From Methanoregula formicica SMSP (GTDB taxonomy: Archaea > Halobacteriota > Methanomicrobia > Methanomicrobiales > Methanospirillaceae): 64,000 nt of DNA. The notes under the pieces are model-generated. The model was not told the DNA's origin, made no database searches, and saw only the letters and a program-made list of their open reading frames with translations. The position numbers were made by a program, and so were the translations under genes. Each line of letters starts with the position of its first letter. Positions within the stretch are counted from its first letter, which is position 1. The stretch lies in assembly GCF_000327485.1 (NCBI RefSeq), contig NC_019943.1, forward strand, positions 2,480,001-2,544,000. The letters run 5' to 3'. Below, piece by piece: positions 43,713 through 52,757 of the stretch.

Positions 43713-44888
43713 TCACCCGCCGACGGAGAGGAAATCCCCAAGCCGGCACTGCCTCTCGCGGATCACCGATTGCAAGAGCGGCCCTTCCTCGATGAACCGG
43801 GTCACCGGCAGCATGAATTTATCCGTCAGGTACCGGAGTGCCGGTCGAATCCCTTCAAACTCGGTGGGGGTCTGCTGCATCGCGCTCCGGACATTTTCCC
43901 GGACATTGAAGACTCCCATCGGGACATACCCCTTCCTTGCCTCACGTAAAATGATCGCTCCTGCCTGCTTTCCTTCGCGGGCAAGTGCTTCGAGCACCGC
44001 CATCTTGCAGGAGTAATAGCACCCCCCAAGAGGGGAGTAGGTTGTCTTTTTCCTGGTGCCCTCGTGGTCGGAAAAGACCAGTTCCTCATTTCCCAGAACC
44101 TGGAGGAATGCCTCCGACCATTCGTACTGCCATGCTGTCGGCATCAGGATCACGGCGTAATGGTTGTTCAGGCTCGAAAACTCGTGCACCCTCCAAGTGT
44201 CGATCACGGCATTTCTTTTCACATCCGACAGGAGCCGGTCGCCGATGATGGTATCGCAGGCCGTGATGGACCACCTCGTAGGAACAAGGTGCCGTGCCCT
44301 CCCCTGACCCATTGTCCCGACAGAGAATGCTTTCTGGATACGGGAGAACGGTACCCCGTTTTTGTGCAGGTCAACCACGGCATCCGCCGCCCGGAGGTCC
44401 ATATCATAGAACGTACGTTCCAGCTTTGGGTTCCACCGCCCGGGCTCGACATCGAACCGCTCAATTCCTGCGCTTGGTCCAAAGGGTGTGTGTTCTTCAG
44501 AAAATGACTGCCCCTGTGGCGTGGCCGTAAAGGCAACCTCGCTCTCAAGCGATGCTGCGGAAAGCGAGATCTCCTGGAGTGTACCGATGAACCGGTTGTT
44601 GAGGTCCGCTGCAGGCACCTGCTGTTTCCCCCGTATGAGGTTCATGCGGTACCCGATGATCTCTTCCTGCGTATGGTTTCCCGGTATCCATGCTTCGGGC
44701 ATGTCCATGACCATGGTGTCGCCATGCTCAGGGACGACCATGGGGCCCGCAAAGACATCCGGGTAGTTCCAGCTCCCGATAAAAACAGACGGTGGGGTAC
44801 TGCCTTCGATCTCCTTTCCCATGGCAACCGATCTCATCGGCATGGTCGATGCCGTCAGTTGGCGGAGGTAGGCACCTTTCCCGATCAT
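43713..44888 (-). CDS. nreA: DNA repair protein NreA
   Basis: 391 residues of the archaeal Nre family: GSWNYPDVFAGPMVVPEHGD, WNPKLERTFYDMDLRAAD, YSPLGGCYYSCKMAVLEALA. The C-terminus ends QCRLGDFLSVGG, which fits a PCNA-interacting (PIP) box QxxLxxFL; NreA of Haloferax binds PCNA by such a tail and acts in repair of alkylation/crosslink damage. The dinB gene follows after nine bases, making a replication-repair pair. No zinc-finger N-terminus is seen, unlike some NreA proteins. Confidence 0.9.
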   Translation of the reverse strand: MIGKGAYLRQLTASTMPMRSVAMGKEIEGSTPPSVFIGSWNYPDVFAGPMVVPEHGDTMVMDMPEAWIPGNHTQEEIIGYRMNLIRGKQQVPAADLNNRFIGTLQEISLSAASLESEVAFTATPQGQSFSEEHTPFGPSAGIERFDVEPGRWNPKLERTFYDMDLRAADAVVDLHKNGVPFSRIQKAFSVGTMGQGRARHLVPTRWSITACDTIIGDRLLSDVKRNAVIDTWRVHEFSSLNNHYAVILMPTAWQYEWSEAFLQVLGNEELVFSDHEGTRKKTTYSPLGGCYYSCKMAVLEALAREGKQAGAIILREARKGYVPMGVFNVRENVRSAMQQTPTEFEGIRPALRYLTDKFMLPVTRFIEEGPLLQSVIRERQCRLGDFLSVGG

Positions 44889-44952
44889 AGGATAATTACA
44901 GAAGGACCGGAGGCATTTAAGGGGTTAGTGCGCGGGGAGAAAGTAAAATGTC

Positions 44953-45435
44953 CTATCTTCGGACCGAGTACCCGGCATTCCTGAGGATCCGCATCATCGC
45001 ATCCTCCCATTTCTTGTCATCCGGCTCCCGGTGCTCCTCGACACAACTCTCCCAGAGATTCACAAGACTGGTATTATCGGAGATGAGGGTCCGGGCATTC
45101 TGGATACGGCCGACCCTGTTCCCCCGGTGGTCGAGGATCAGGAGCCGCCAGCACCCGTAGTCCCGGCAGATCTCGGGGCGTGTCAGGTGCACCGTGCACC
45201 AGGCCTTCTCTGTCCCGGGCTGGTGACGGAAAAACGGGCAGGTATGCGGGAGTTTTTCAAAGATACTTTTGTCATCGAATAGATCGTGTTTGTCGGGGTC
45301 TATCGTGACCGGTGTATTTTCCCCGGTATAGTTGTTGTGGACGAGGAACTTGTAATCCCCGTACTCCTCCCTGATGGTATGGACATCGCCAAGATAACTG
45401 CAACATTCCCCGCACTGGAAACACTCGAATGGCAG
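44953..45435 (-). CDS. YkgJ-family cysteine-cluster protein with unusual start
   Basis: About 160 residues. ECFQCGECCSYLGDVHTIREE at the N-terminus is the YkgJ CxxCxxCC motif; further cysteines lie in PHTCPFF, AWCTVH and EICRDYGCW. No ATG, GTG or TTG occurs between the upstream TGA and this essential motif; a CTG at 45433-45435 (reading LPFECF) is the nearest start-like codon. GTG at 45190-45192 would lose the motif. Either CTG initiation or a frameshift is needed. The stop of the RMD1-like gene lies just upstream. Confidence 0.7.
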   Translation of the reverse strand: MPFECFQCGECCSYLGDVHTIREEYGDYKFLVHNNYTGENTPVTIDPDKHDLFDDKSIFEKLPHTCPFFRHQPGTEKAWCTVHLTRPEICRDYGCWRLLILDHRGNRVGRIQNARTLISDNTSLVNLWESCVEEHREPDDKKWEDAMMRILRNAGYSVRR

Positions 45436-45454
45436 GATGGGTGCCCCCGCAAAA

Positions 45455-46525
45455 CTAGCGCACCATCAGCAGGGCCTGCCAGATCGCGAGGCCGAATTCA
45501 AGGGCAATCAGGATGATGATGATCCATTCCAGGGAGTTGGAATGCTGGATCCGCACCTCGTCCGAGAGCATTGAGTAGTTTTCCTTGATCACCCTCATCT
45601 TCCTGCTGACACTCTCGCTCCACTGGCCGCTCCGGAGGACCTTGAGCGCCGTTGCATAAACCCGGGCATAATACACGTCCTCGGTCACCTTGATCAGGTT
45701 GTCGACCTTCTCGATGATCTCCGAGATCTCGGCTGATGTCTCCATCAGTTTTGCCATAATCGCATGGTACTGCCGGCTCCGGAAGAACGGTGACATCTGG
45801 TCCGCATGCTCGATGTCGTCATACATCTTCTCCATCTCTCGGGCCAGTTCACGGTCATAGTACCGGAGTTCCAGCACCTGCACGTTTGCAAACTCGATGA
45901 GATCGATGAGGTCCGTCGGGTTTTCCGGGTTGCAGAGCAGGGCTGAATCCCAGGAGAGGATTGCGAGATCATCGGTTGTGTAACTGAGGGAGTTCTTGAT
46001 GATCTCTTCGCGCATCTGCGGGGCGATATTAGTCTTTTCGCCAAGAAGAAGGGCGACCGGATCGATGGAATCGTCCCTCTTGTCCGTGACGTACACGGAA
46101 TAATCCTCGTAAAAGTCCGGGTCAATGGCAAAATTCCTGATATGTGGGCGGATGATCTCGCCAAGCGTCTTGAGGTACTGGACGTAAAATTCCGAGAGCC
46201 CTTCCTGGCCGGCAAACAGGAAGGCAATCTCTTCCAGCCTGCTGATATCTGCATCCGGGGTCTCGTAGATAAAACAGAAACTGATGGCCCCGATATCGTA
46301 TACGCGGGCGAGGACAGAAAACTCAAACGGCCTGCCGTCCCGCTCCACCCGTATCGGGTGCATCTGGATCATGAGCGGGGGATCCTCGATCATGATGGAC
46401 TTGGGCTTGACCCGGACAAAACTCGTCCGTGCGGTAAAATAATTCTGGGCAAGGGCCTTCTCGAGCCAGTCGAGATCGATCTCCCTTCCAATATCATAAA
46501 TCCGGTAAAACCGGAGCGCTATCAT
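45455..46525 (-). CDS. RMD1/DUF155-like membrane protein
   Basis: 356 residues. A soluble N-terminal region (MIALRFYRIYDIGREIDLDW) is followed by helical segments with heptad-like spacing (SAEISEIIEKVDNLIKVTED), and a C-terminal membrane anchor SLEWIIIILIALEFGLAIWQ. This matches the RMD1/DUF155 family, whose members are membrane proteins in mitochondria and microbes with unclear roles. The ATG at 46525 has AGGAGAG upstream; a longer start at 46573 is possible. It is divergent from marR. Confidence 0.75.
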   Translation of the reverse strand: MIALRFYRIYDIGREIDLDWLEKALAQNYFTARTSFVRVKPKSIMIEDPPLMIQMHPIRVERDGRPFEFSVLARVYDIGAISFCFIYETPDADISRLEEIAFLFAGQEGLSEFYVQYLKTLGEIIRPHIRNFAIDPDFYEDYSVYVTDKRDDSIDPVALLLGEKTNIAPQMREEIIKNSLSYTTDDLAILSWDSALLCNPENPTDLIDLIEFANVQVLELRYYDRELAREMEKMYDDIEHADQMSPFFRSRQYHAIMAKLMETSAEISEIIEKVDNLIKVTEDVYYARVYATALKVLRSGQWSESVSRKMRVIKENYSMLSDEVRIQHSNSLEWIIIILIALEFGLAIWQALLMVR

Positions 46526-46675
46526 AGGTCTCTCTCCTGAATGGGATGTTTTCGTATCTGCAATAATGAACAACCATGAAGATGATAAAGGCTTGCGACA
46601 GCCACCAGACCTCCGTGCAGCTGCCGTTTACTGCTGGAACACTCTTGCCGATTTCGGTGAGAATGCCTGGATTTT

Positions 46676-46710
46676 GTTCAATAATAAAACAGTTCAATAG
46701 TAAAACTATT
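46676..46710. promoter_or_regulatory. Tandem repeat and inverted repeat at the marR promoter
   Basis: Two 16-base direct repeats, GTTCAATAATAAAACA (46676-46691) and GTTCAATAGTAAAACT (46692-46707), are contiguous. The second overlaps the inverted repeat AATAGT-AAA-ACTATT (46696-46710). A TATA-like TATTAATC follows at 46708-46715, about 22 bases before the marR start, so the repeats cover the promoter. They are likely binding sites for the MarR protein itself. Confidence 0.55.
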
Positions 46711-46736
46711 AATCCCGTACTGCCTATACCCGCTTC

Positions 46737-47177
46737 ATGGACGAGCGAGTCAGGGAGAAGATATCCGACGATCTCATCGCACTCCTGCCATTCTACCACA
46801 AGAAAATATTCAGGCCGCAGCAGGGAGTCAGCGGCATGCAGATCGCGCAATACCGGACGCTGGGGGTCCTTTTGCGGGAGAAAAAATCCCTATCCATGTC
46901 AGAACTGGGAAAGCAGCTCTTCATCTCGAAACCGTATATGACCGTGCTTGTGGACCAGCTGATCCAAATGGGGTATGTTGAGCGCCTTCGCGACCCGGAA
47001 GATCGCCGGATCGTCAACATCTCGATCACCCGGAAAGGTGCACGACACCTCAAACAGGCTGCATCGCACCACCGGGACACCATCCGGGAACTTCTCGACA
47101 CCCTTGGACCCCAGGACCTCGATGACCTCTCTTCCTCGCTTTCCACGATACGGAAGATCATCGCGCGGATGGATTGA
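46737..47177 (+). CDS. MarR-family transcriptional regulator
   Basis: 146 residues. The winged helix runs from about 35 to 110: GVLLREKKSLSMSELGKQLF, then KPYMTVLVDQLIQMGYVERL and RDPEDRRIVNISITRKGARH, the classic wing sequence DxRxxxxxLT. N- and C-terminal helices would form the dimer. It precedes an ABC exporter by 36 bases and probably represses it. The proposed operator lies at 46676-46710. The likely mRNA start is close to the ATG, so it may be leaderless. Confidence 0.92.
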   Translation: MDERVREKISDDLIALLPFYHKKIFRPQQGVSGMQIAQYRTLGVLLREKKSLSMSELGKQLFISKPYMTVLVDQLIQMGYVERLRDPEDRRIVNISITRKGARHLKQAASHHRDTIRELLDTLGPQDLDDLSSSLSTIRKIIARMD

Positions 47178-47213
47178 TATGCCAGGGCAGGATCATTTTT
47201 CGGGAGCAGCGGA

Positions 47214-48227
47214 ATGACATCCCATGATTCCGGACACGAAGTGATCCGCATCGACCACCTTGTGAAGGTCTTTGTGAACAAACACAAGTCCGTCACAGCC
47301 GTGGATGATGTCTCCTTCTCCGTTGCACGCGGGGAGATCTTCGGTCTCCTCGGCCCGAATGGTGCCGGAAAGAGCACCCTGATCCGGATCCTGACCACGC
47401 TTCTTGCACCCACCTCCGGGACTGCGGTTCTCGATCAGTACGATATCACAAAGCAGCCGGAAAAAGTCCGCAGCATCATCGGCGTATGCCCCCAGAACAG
47501 CACGCTCGACATGGAACTGACCGCATACGACAATCTCGATTTTTACGGGAAACTTGTCGATGTCCCCGAGGACATTCTCGACAAACGGATCTGGGAACTT
47601 CTCGAAATGACCAATCTTTCCGACCGGGCATACATGAGGGCGGGCACGTTCTCAGGAGGGATGCGCAGGAAACTTGAGATTGTCAGGGCATTTATCCACC
47701 GGCCGCTCATCCTCTTCCTTGACGAACCCACCATCGGTCTCGACCCGGAAGCCCGCCGTGAAGTCTGGCAGCAGATTGAAGAATTAAACCGGGAAGAGAC
47801 CACCATCATCCTCACCACTCACTATATGGAAGAGGCAGAGAAACTCTGCAACCGGATCGCCTTCATCGACAGGGGGCGCCTGATTGCTCTCGACACCCTG
47901 GAGAACTTAAAAAAGATGGTCCCCGAAGGGGATCTCATCACAATCGGGCTCGATGCAACGGATGACCGGATCCTGCCGTTGATCCGGGCCAATCCGCTGG
48001 TCAGTGCCGCAGAGATCAACAACAGCGTCCTTATCCTCTCTGCGAAGGAGGGGAGCAGGGTCCTTCCCGCGCTTGTTACCCTTTTTGAACAGTATTCCCT
48101 CCCGATGAACTCGATCTCAATCCATTCGCCCTCCCTTGAGGATATCTTCATCTATCTCACCGGGAGTGCCCTGAGTGCCGACAGCGGGGATGCCGGGGGC
48201 GTAAAAGGCGGGAGGAGGTTCCCATGA
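47214..48227 (+). CDS. ABC transporter ATP-binding protein, multidrug-export type
   Basis: 337 residues. Walker A GPNGAGKSTLIRIL, Q-loop CPQNSTLDMELT, signature FSGGMRRKLEI, Walker B LILFLDEPTIGLD and H-loop TTHYMEEAEKL. The C-terminal extension of about 90 residues is typical of DrrA/NodI-type exporters. It pairs with the ABC-2 permease encoded next, with a four-base overlap. Substrate unknown; regulation by MarR suggests a toxic compound. Confidence 0.94.
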   Translation: MTSHDSGHEVIRIDHLVKVFVNKHKSVTAVDDVSFSVARGEIFGLLGPNGAGKSTLIRILTTLLAPTSGTAVLDQYDITKQPEKVRSIIGVCPQNSTLDMELTAYDNLDFYGKLVDVPEDILDKRIWELLEMTNLSDRAYMRAGTFSGGMRRKLEIVRAFIHRPLILFLDEPTIGLDPEARREVWQQIEELNREETTIILTTHYMEEAEKLCNRIAFIDRGRLIALDTLENLKKMVPEGDLITIGLDATDDRILPLIRANPLVSAAEINNSVLILSAKEGSRVLPALVTLFEQYSLPMNSISIHSPSLEDIFIYLTGSALSADSGDAGGVKGGRRFP

Positions 48228-49312
48228 TCCGCGGGGCAATCGCCATCTTCAACAGGGATTTCAAGAAATTCTTAAGCAATCCCTTTGTCGTCATCATGAC
48301 CCTCATGATGCCGATCATGTACCTGGTGATCTTTGGCAACGCAATGGGGGGGACCATCAGCCACATCCCCGTGGCAGTTGTCCAGGAAGGCCCGCCCTAC
48401 ACCCCGACAACCCTGTTTACGGACATGAGCTACGAGCTCAACCATATTACCCAGAAAGACGACCCGAAACTTATCGATGTCCGTAGTTACAATGACGAGA
48501 TTGCCGCAAAAGAGGATCTCACAAAAGGGAGGGTGTCCGCAGTCGTCGTCGTCCCTTCCGACATCTCCAATGACCATGCTGTCCGCCTGTACGTGGACAG
48601 TTCGGACTCCGTCACCCCCGCGCTTGTCGAGTCCGCAGTCATGAAAGTCCTCGCAAGACTCCATGCAGACAATCCGGTCATGGTCAACAAAATTTACGGG
48701 GATATCAGGTATATCCAGTTTTTTGGTGTGGGGGTCATCATGATGGCTATCTTCACGTCAACCATGTTCGGAGGAGGGATTGCGTTGATCCGTGACCGCG
48801 AAGCAGGTATCCACGAGGGGTACCTGGTCACACCGGTCCAGCGGACGAGCATCATAGCAGGCATCATTTCCAGCGGGACCATCCGGGCATTCATCGCCGG
48901 TTTTGCCATCTTCTTCATCGATATCCTCATCACGGGAATCGTGATCCACAGCATCGGGCAGTTCCTTCTGGCAATGCTGGTCATCCTTATTGCCTGCATC
49001 GGGGTTACCAGTCTTGTGGTCTCGTTTGCCTCGCGGTTCTCCGCACAGCAGGAATATGCCTCCGTCGTCGCATTCCTCAACCTGATCCTGTTCATGACCT
49101 CAGGTGCCTTCTACCCGGTCATCGGTATGCCGGACTGGCTGCGATGGGTAACCGTGATCAATCCTGAATATTATGGCGTTGACGCACTCAGGGGGATCAT
49201 ACTCAGGGGACAGGGGATTGACGTGATCGGTATCGACCTCATCGCACTATTGCTGTTCTCCGGCGCGATGTTTATCCTCGGGATTGCAACGTACCGTCGA
49301 ACACTGGAATGA
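48224..49312 (+). CDS. ABC-2 type transporter permease
   Basis: 362 residues. One N-terminal membrane helix (about 23-43), a large external domain (50-165) and five C-terminal helices (from 168) ending with the ABC-2 motif region (YPVIGMPDWLRWVTVINPEYYGVDALR). This is the usual half-transporter permease for DrrA-type exporters. Its ATG overlaps the stop of the ATPase gene (ATGA), ensuring joint translation. Confidence 0.93.
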   Translation: MIRGAIAIFNRDFKKFLSNPFVVIMTLMMPIMYLVIFGNAMGGTISHIPVAVVQEGPPYTPTTLFTDMSYELNHITQKDDPKLIDVRSYNDEIAAKEDLTKGRVSAVVVVPSDISNDHAVRLYVDSSDSVTPALVESAVMKVLARLHADNPVMVNKIYGDIRYIQFFGVGVIMMAIFTSTMFGGGIALIRDREAGIHEGYLVTPVQRTSIIAGIISSGTIRAFIAGFAIFFIDILITGIVIHSIGQFLLAMLVILIACIGVTSLVVSFASRFSAQQEYASVVAFLNLILFMTSGAFYPVIGMPDWLRWVTVINPEYYGVDALRGIILRGQGIDVIGIDLIALLLFSGAMFILGIATYRRTLE

Positions 49313-49321
49313 TCAAAAACG

Positions 49322-50293
49322 TTATTTTTGGGCCCGTGACACCGCAATCGCGGCAATGATCAGCGCAATCGTGGTGGCCCAGACGAGAAGAGATGACTTT
49401 TCGACCGACGTTGTTTCGAATGATGACGGTGCCGAAAGGTCGGTTGCCAGCGTTGCATACAGGTTGACGGTCTCACCTTTCACGGGATACCGTTCGATTG
49501 TCCCCGTGTAGGGAACATATCCGCTCTTGCTGACGGTGAACGTTTTATACGGCGTACCGGTAACATAGACCTGCACAAGGAGGTTGCCCTGTTCAATCTT
49601 CCCTTTCTCTTCCGTATCGAACAGCACCATAGCACCATTGACATTACAATTCACCTTGTAGTACCCGATATCCCCGCCAATTGTCGCACCGGGGGACGGG
49701 GTTGTGGTCGGGTTGAGCGTGGCGTAGAGGTCATAGGTCTCGCCTTTCCCGGGAATGGTGGGGACCGATCCGGTATAGGTGATATAGCCGTCTTTCTTGA
49801 CGGTGTATTCCAAGTACGGCGTCCCGGTACTATATACCGGAACATAGACAACACCCCGCGTAATCTCCCCCTTGTTCAATCCGTCAAAAAAGACGGTCGC
49901 ACCCTCGATATTACAGTGAACCACATACCAGCCCATATCTCCTCCAACGGAGCTCTCGGTTGTTTCCGGGAGCGGGCTGATGGCTGTGTACACGTGCACA
50001 ATCTCATCCTGCAACGGCGATTTCACGAGAGAATCGGTGAACGTTGCATACCCGTTCTTCTGGACGCGGATTGTCTTGTAACTCGAGCCTGCAGGCACCT
50101 GCACCGTCAGGGCCCCCAGGGCAGTCTCACCGACATATTTGTCATCGAGATAGACCTTGGCCCACTCAACATTGCAGTGAATGACATACCATCCCTGACC
50201 GCCTTCTTCGGATGCTGTATCGGCCATGGCAGGGATAATGCATATGCCTGCAAGAAAAATCAGGGAAATTACTCCCAGGGACACGTTGTTCAT
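49322..50293 (-). CDS. Secreted protein with three PEGA-like repeats and membrane anchor
   Basis: 323 residues. Signal peptide (1-24), three repeats of about 85 residues starting GWYVIHCNVEWAKVYLDDKY, GWYVVHCNIEGATVFFDGLN and GYYKVNCNVNGAMVLFDTEE, each followed by KNGYATFTDS-type PEGA strands. Each repeat has one cysteine in xCN. A C-terminal helix (LLVWATTIALIIAAIAVS) anchors it. It is a surface or S-layer-associated protein by architecture. It is convergent with the ABC permease gene. Confidence 0.82.
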   Translation of the reverse strand: MNNVSLGVISLIFLAGICIIPAMADTASEEGGQGWYVIHCNVEWAKVYLDDKYVGETALGALTVQVPAGSSYKTIRVQKNGYATFTDSLVKSPLQDEIVHVYTAISPLPETTESSVGGDMGWYVVHCNIEGATVFFDGLNKGEITRGVVYVPVYSTGTPYLEYTVKKDGYITYTGSVPTIPGKGETYDLYATLNPTTTPSPGATIGGDIGYYKVNCNVNGAMVLFDTEEKGKIEQGNLLVQVYVTGTPYKTFTVSKSGYVPYTGTIERYPVKGETVNLYATLATDLSAPSSFETTSVEKSSLLVWATTIALIIAAIAVSRAQK

Positions 50294-50443
50294 ATCAGGC
50301 TCCCTTTATTACAGACTGCTTTGAGTGAATCTTATAAAAAACCGTGGGAAAAGTGCCAGAGAACTACCTATTTACGTATCCAGTTTCAATTACCCAATAG
50401 ATCTCCCGGATCAATCCGGGCAAAAGGATGAAACGGTGCTACC

Positions 50444-51520
50444 ATGAAGATGCATGACAGCCAGCAGACAACGTCAAGCTCCGTCACGGTTCCGTTAAGC
50501 TTCTGTATCCTTCTTCACCCAGAAGGCAGGATTGAGAGACTGGTAGACCTGAAAGTCGAAGAATACTTTTCTGCAGTGAGGGACGCAAGCATCGCATGGA
50601 TCGACTGCAGCATCCATGACGAGGACAAGGAGATCGAGAAGCTGGCCCAGCTGGCCGGCTTCACGAAAGTCCCGGTCCCCAAACTGACCCACGGGTTCTA
50701 TTCTGCGTACGAGGATTACGATACGGAGTTGGGCATCATGCTGCCATCGGTCACGGTCAAGGGCGAGAAGATGACCATCCACCCGTTGTTTGTCCTGATC
50801 CGTGACAACCTCGTCCTCACTGTCCACTCCGACCAGATCAACCGGCTGTTGCGGTTCTCGCGTTATGCCCAACAATTCTTCAAGCGGGTGGCTGCTGAGA
50901 ACACCCCGGACAAGATCACTCTCACGCTCGAACGGATCATTGATGAGAACAATGACCGCAACTTCGAGTATTTACGCGAGATCGAGATGCACGGGGATGC
51001 TATCAGCAAGTCCCTGATTGAAGAGAAGGTTGCCAAGAAGAAAGTTGCCCATGACATTTACCGGATGAAACACGTCCTCATCGATTACTTAAACGTCCTC
51101 TGGGCGACAAAGGACGTGGTTGATTCGCTGCGGTACGGTGATGCCGATCTCATAACGAACGATGAGAAACTCCTGGGGAGGATAGGAATCCTCTCGGATA
51201 ATATCGACCGTCATATCGAACTCTCCGAACAGATGTCCAACGTGCTCTCCTCCGGGCTTGAAGTGATGCAGAGCATCTACAACAACCAGCTCCAGACCAT
51301 GAACAACCGCTTTGCTCTCGTAACTGCATACCTGACGGTCCTCGGCACAGCAGCTCTGGTCCCGAATACCATCGCAACTATAGCCGGCAGCGGGGTTATG
51401 GAGGGGACCATGGCTGCCCAGTGGTGGTATATTCCCATGCTGGTCGCAACAACGGTAATCGCAACGCTCGTCTCCCTGCTCTGGGTTGTCCACGTCTGGA
51501 AACGGCGGGAAGACGACTGA
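50444..51520 (+). CDS. corA: CorA-family divalent metal transporter
   Basis: 358 residues. The N-terminal cytoplasmic domain (to about 290) has long helices near 185-290, and two C-terminal membrane helices follow (NRFALVTAYLTVLGTAALVP and MAAQWWYIPMLVATTVIATL). The pore motif, GMN in bacterial CorA, is replaced by PNTIATIAG, as in a CorA subgroup of archaea. It moves Mg2+ or another divalent ion. The external loop (GSGVMEGT) carries acidic Glu. Alone in its transcript. Confidence 0.88.
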   Translation: MKMHDSQQTTSSSVTVPLSFCILLHPEGRIERLVDLKVEEYFSAVRDASIAWIDCSIHDEDKEIEKLAQLAGFTKVPVPKLTHGFYSAYEDYDTELGIMLPSVTVKGEKMTIHPLFVLIRDNLVLTVHSDQINRLLRFSRYAQQFFKRVAAENTPDKITLTLERIIDENNDRNFEYLREIEMHGDAISKSLIEEKVAKKKVAHDIYRMKHVLIDYLNVLWATKDVVDSLRYGDADLITNDEKLLGRIGILSDNIDRHIELSEQMSNVLSSGLEVMQSIYNNQLQTMNNRFALVTAYLTVLGTAALVPNTIATIAGSGVMEGTMAAQWWYIPMLVATTVIATLVSLLWVVHVWKRREDD

Positions 51521-51541
51521 GATCCAGCCCTCTGCCTTTTT

Positions 51542-52003
51542 TTACAGTTTCTTCAGGATCAGCGCAGCCGAGTTCATGCAGTAGCGTTTTCCGGTGGGGG
51601 CCCGCCCATCATCGAATACATGTCCGAGATGAGCATGACACCGGGCACAGAGGACTTCGATCCGGGCCATGCCTCCTGACAGGTCCGGGCGGGTTTGTAC
51701 ATTCAGTTCCGATACAGGAGAGAAAAAGCTCGGCCAGCCGGTACCGGAATCGAATTTCACTTTCGCATCAAACAGATCGGTCCCGCAACAGGCACAGGCA
51801 TAGATCCCCGGTTCTTTACAGGCATGGTATTTTCCGGTGAACGCATATTCGGTCCCTTTCTTTCTCACCACTTCGAACTGTTCAGGAGAGAGGAGCTTCC
51901 TCCACTCATCATCAGACCTGATCACCGGGGGGAGGTATTCGACAACACTGGTCCAGACATTGAAGATTGGTATCGTACCCTCTTTTTCCACAGGAGAATG
52001 CAT
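51542..52003 (-). CDS. msrB: Peptide-methionine (R)-S-oxide reductase
   Basis: 153 residues. [24 protein letters not shown] and [17 protein letters not shown] give the zinc-binding CxxC pairs, and [12 protein letters not shown] contains the catalytic Cys. It repairs oxidised methionine, so it belongs to the oxygen-defence set with Isf. It is convergent with corA. No MsrA gene is in the window. Confidence 0.95.
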   Translation of the reverse strand: MHSPVEKEGTIPIFNVWTSVVEYLPPVIRSDDEWRKLLSPEQFEVVRKKGTEYAFTGKYHACKEPGIYACACCGTDLFDAKVKFDSGTGWPSFFSPVSELNVQTRPDLSGGMARIEVLCARCHAHLGHVFDDGRAPTGKRYCMNSAALILKKL

Positions 52004-52089
52004 AAGCTATCCATAACTCCTGCTGAAGTCATGGGGCAACCGGATAATAGAGGTATGAATAGCGGCATTGCGGATTCCCACTGTCGGTT

Positions 52090-52656
52090 TCAGAGCCCGA
52101 AAAATCCAAGGATCCTGCGCCGGGGATCTTTGTAGAAGATCCGTGCGCCATCCTTGATGGTCCGGACATCTTCAATGGTATAGAGGATATCGGGATACTC
52201 TTTTGAGATAACGCTCAGCAGCCTCCCCAGTTCAGTCCTCGGGACGATCATGAAGATAATGGTGACCGTTGAAAAACTGCCCTGCCCCTCGATCCGGGTC
52301 ATCCCGTACCCGAGGGTAGCAAGGTTGGCGATAACCGGCTGGGGATCTCCCGGGGTTATGAGCCGGACGATGACATGGCCAATCGAGATCATGTTCTCGA
52401 TCTGCATACCAAGGAGCGTGCCAATGCCATACCCGGCAAGATACGCAAAGAGGTTCCAGTAGTCGTTCAGGTTGGTTATGACAAGGCCGGTGGAGATCAG
52501 CCAGATCCCGGTCTTGACGATACCGACACAGGCAGAAAGGTTTGCATGACCTTTGCTGACATAGATGGTGCGCAGGGTCTCGAGCGCCGCTTCGACAACC
52601 CGTGCGACCAGAATAAGGACAGGAATAGAGAAGACCAGCGCAACCATATCAGCCAT
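52090..52656 (-). CDS. UPF0316 membrane protein (DUF5698 + DUF2179)
   Basis: 188 residues (192 from a TTG at 52668). Three membrane helices in the first 100 residues (MADMVALVFSIPVLILVARV ... YLAGYGIGTLLGMQIE), with the conserved VEAALETLRTIYVSKGH motif, then a soluble DUF2179 domain (RIEGQGSFSTVTIIFMIVPR). Such proteins are widespread; a second-messenger-binding role for DUF2179 has been suggested but is not shown. The ATG at 52656 is the preferred start. Confidence 0.85.
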   Translation of the reverse strand: MADMVALVFSIPVLILVARVVEAALETLRTIYVSKGHANLSACVGIVKTGIWLISTGLVITNLNDYWNLFAYLAGYGIGTLLGMQIENMISIGHVIVRLITPGDPQPVIANLATLGYGMTRIEGQGSFSTVTIIFMIVPRTELGRLLSVISKEYPDILYTIEDVRTIKDGARIFYKDPRRRILGFFGL

Positions 52657-52757
52657 AATACCCTGCAACTCCTGATCAGAATAGTCTCACCGGCGGGTTT
52701 GAATAGCTTACGGATTCCCCCGGAACAGCGCGGACCAAAGAAACACCGGTATACCGG

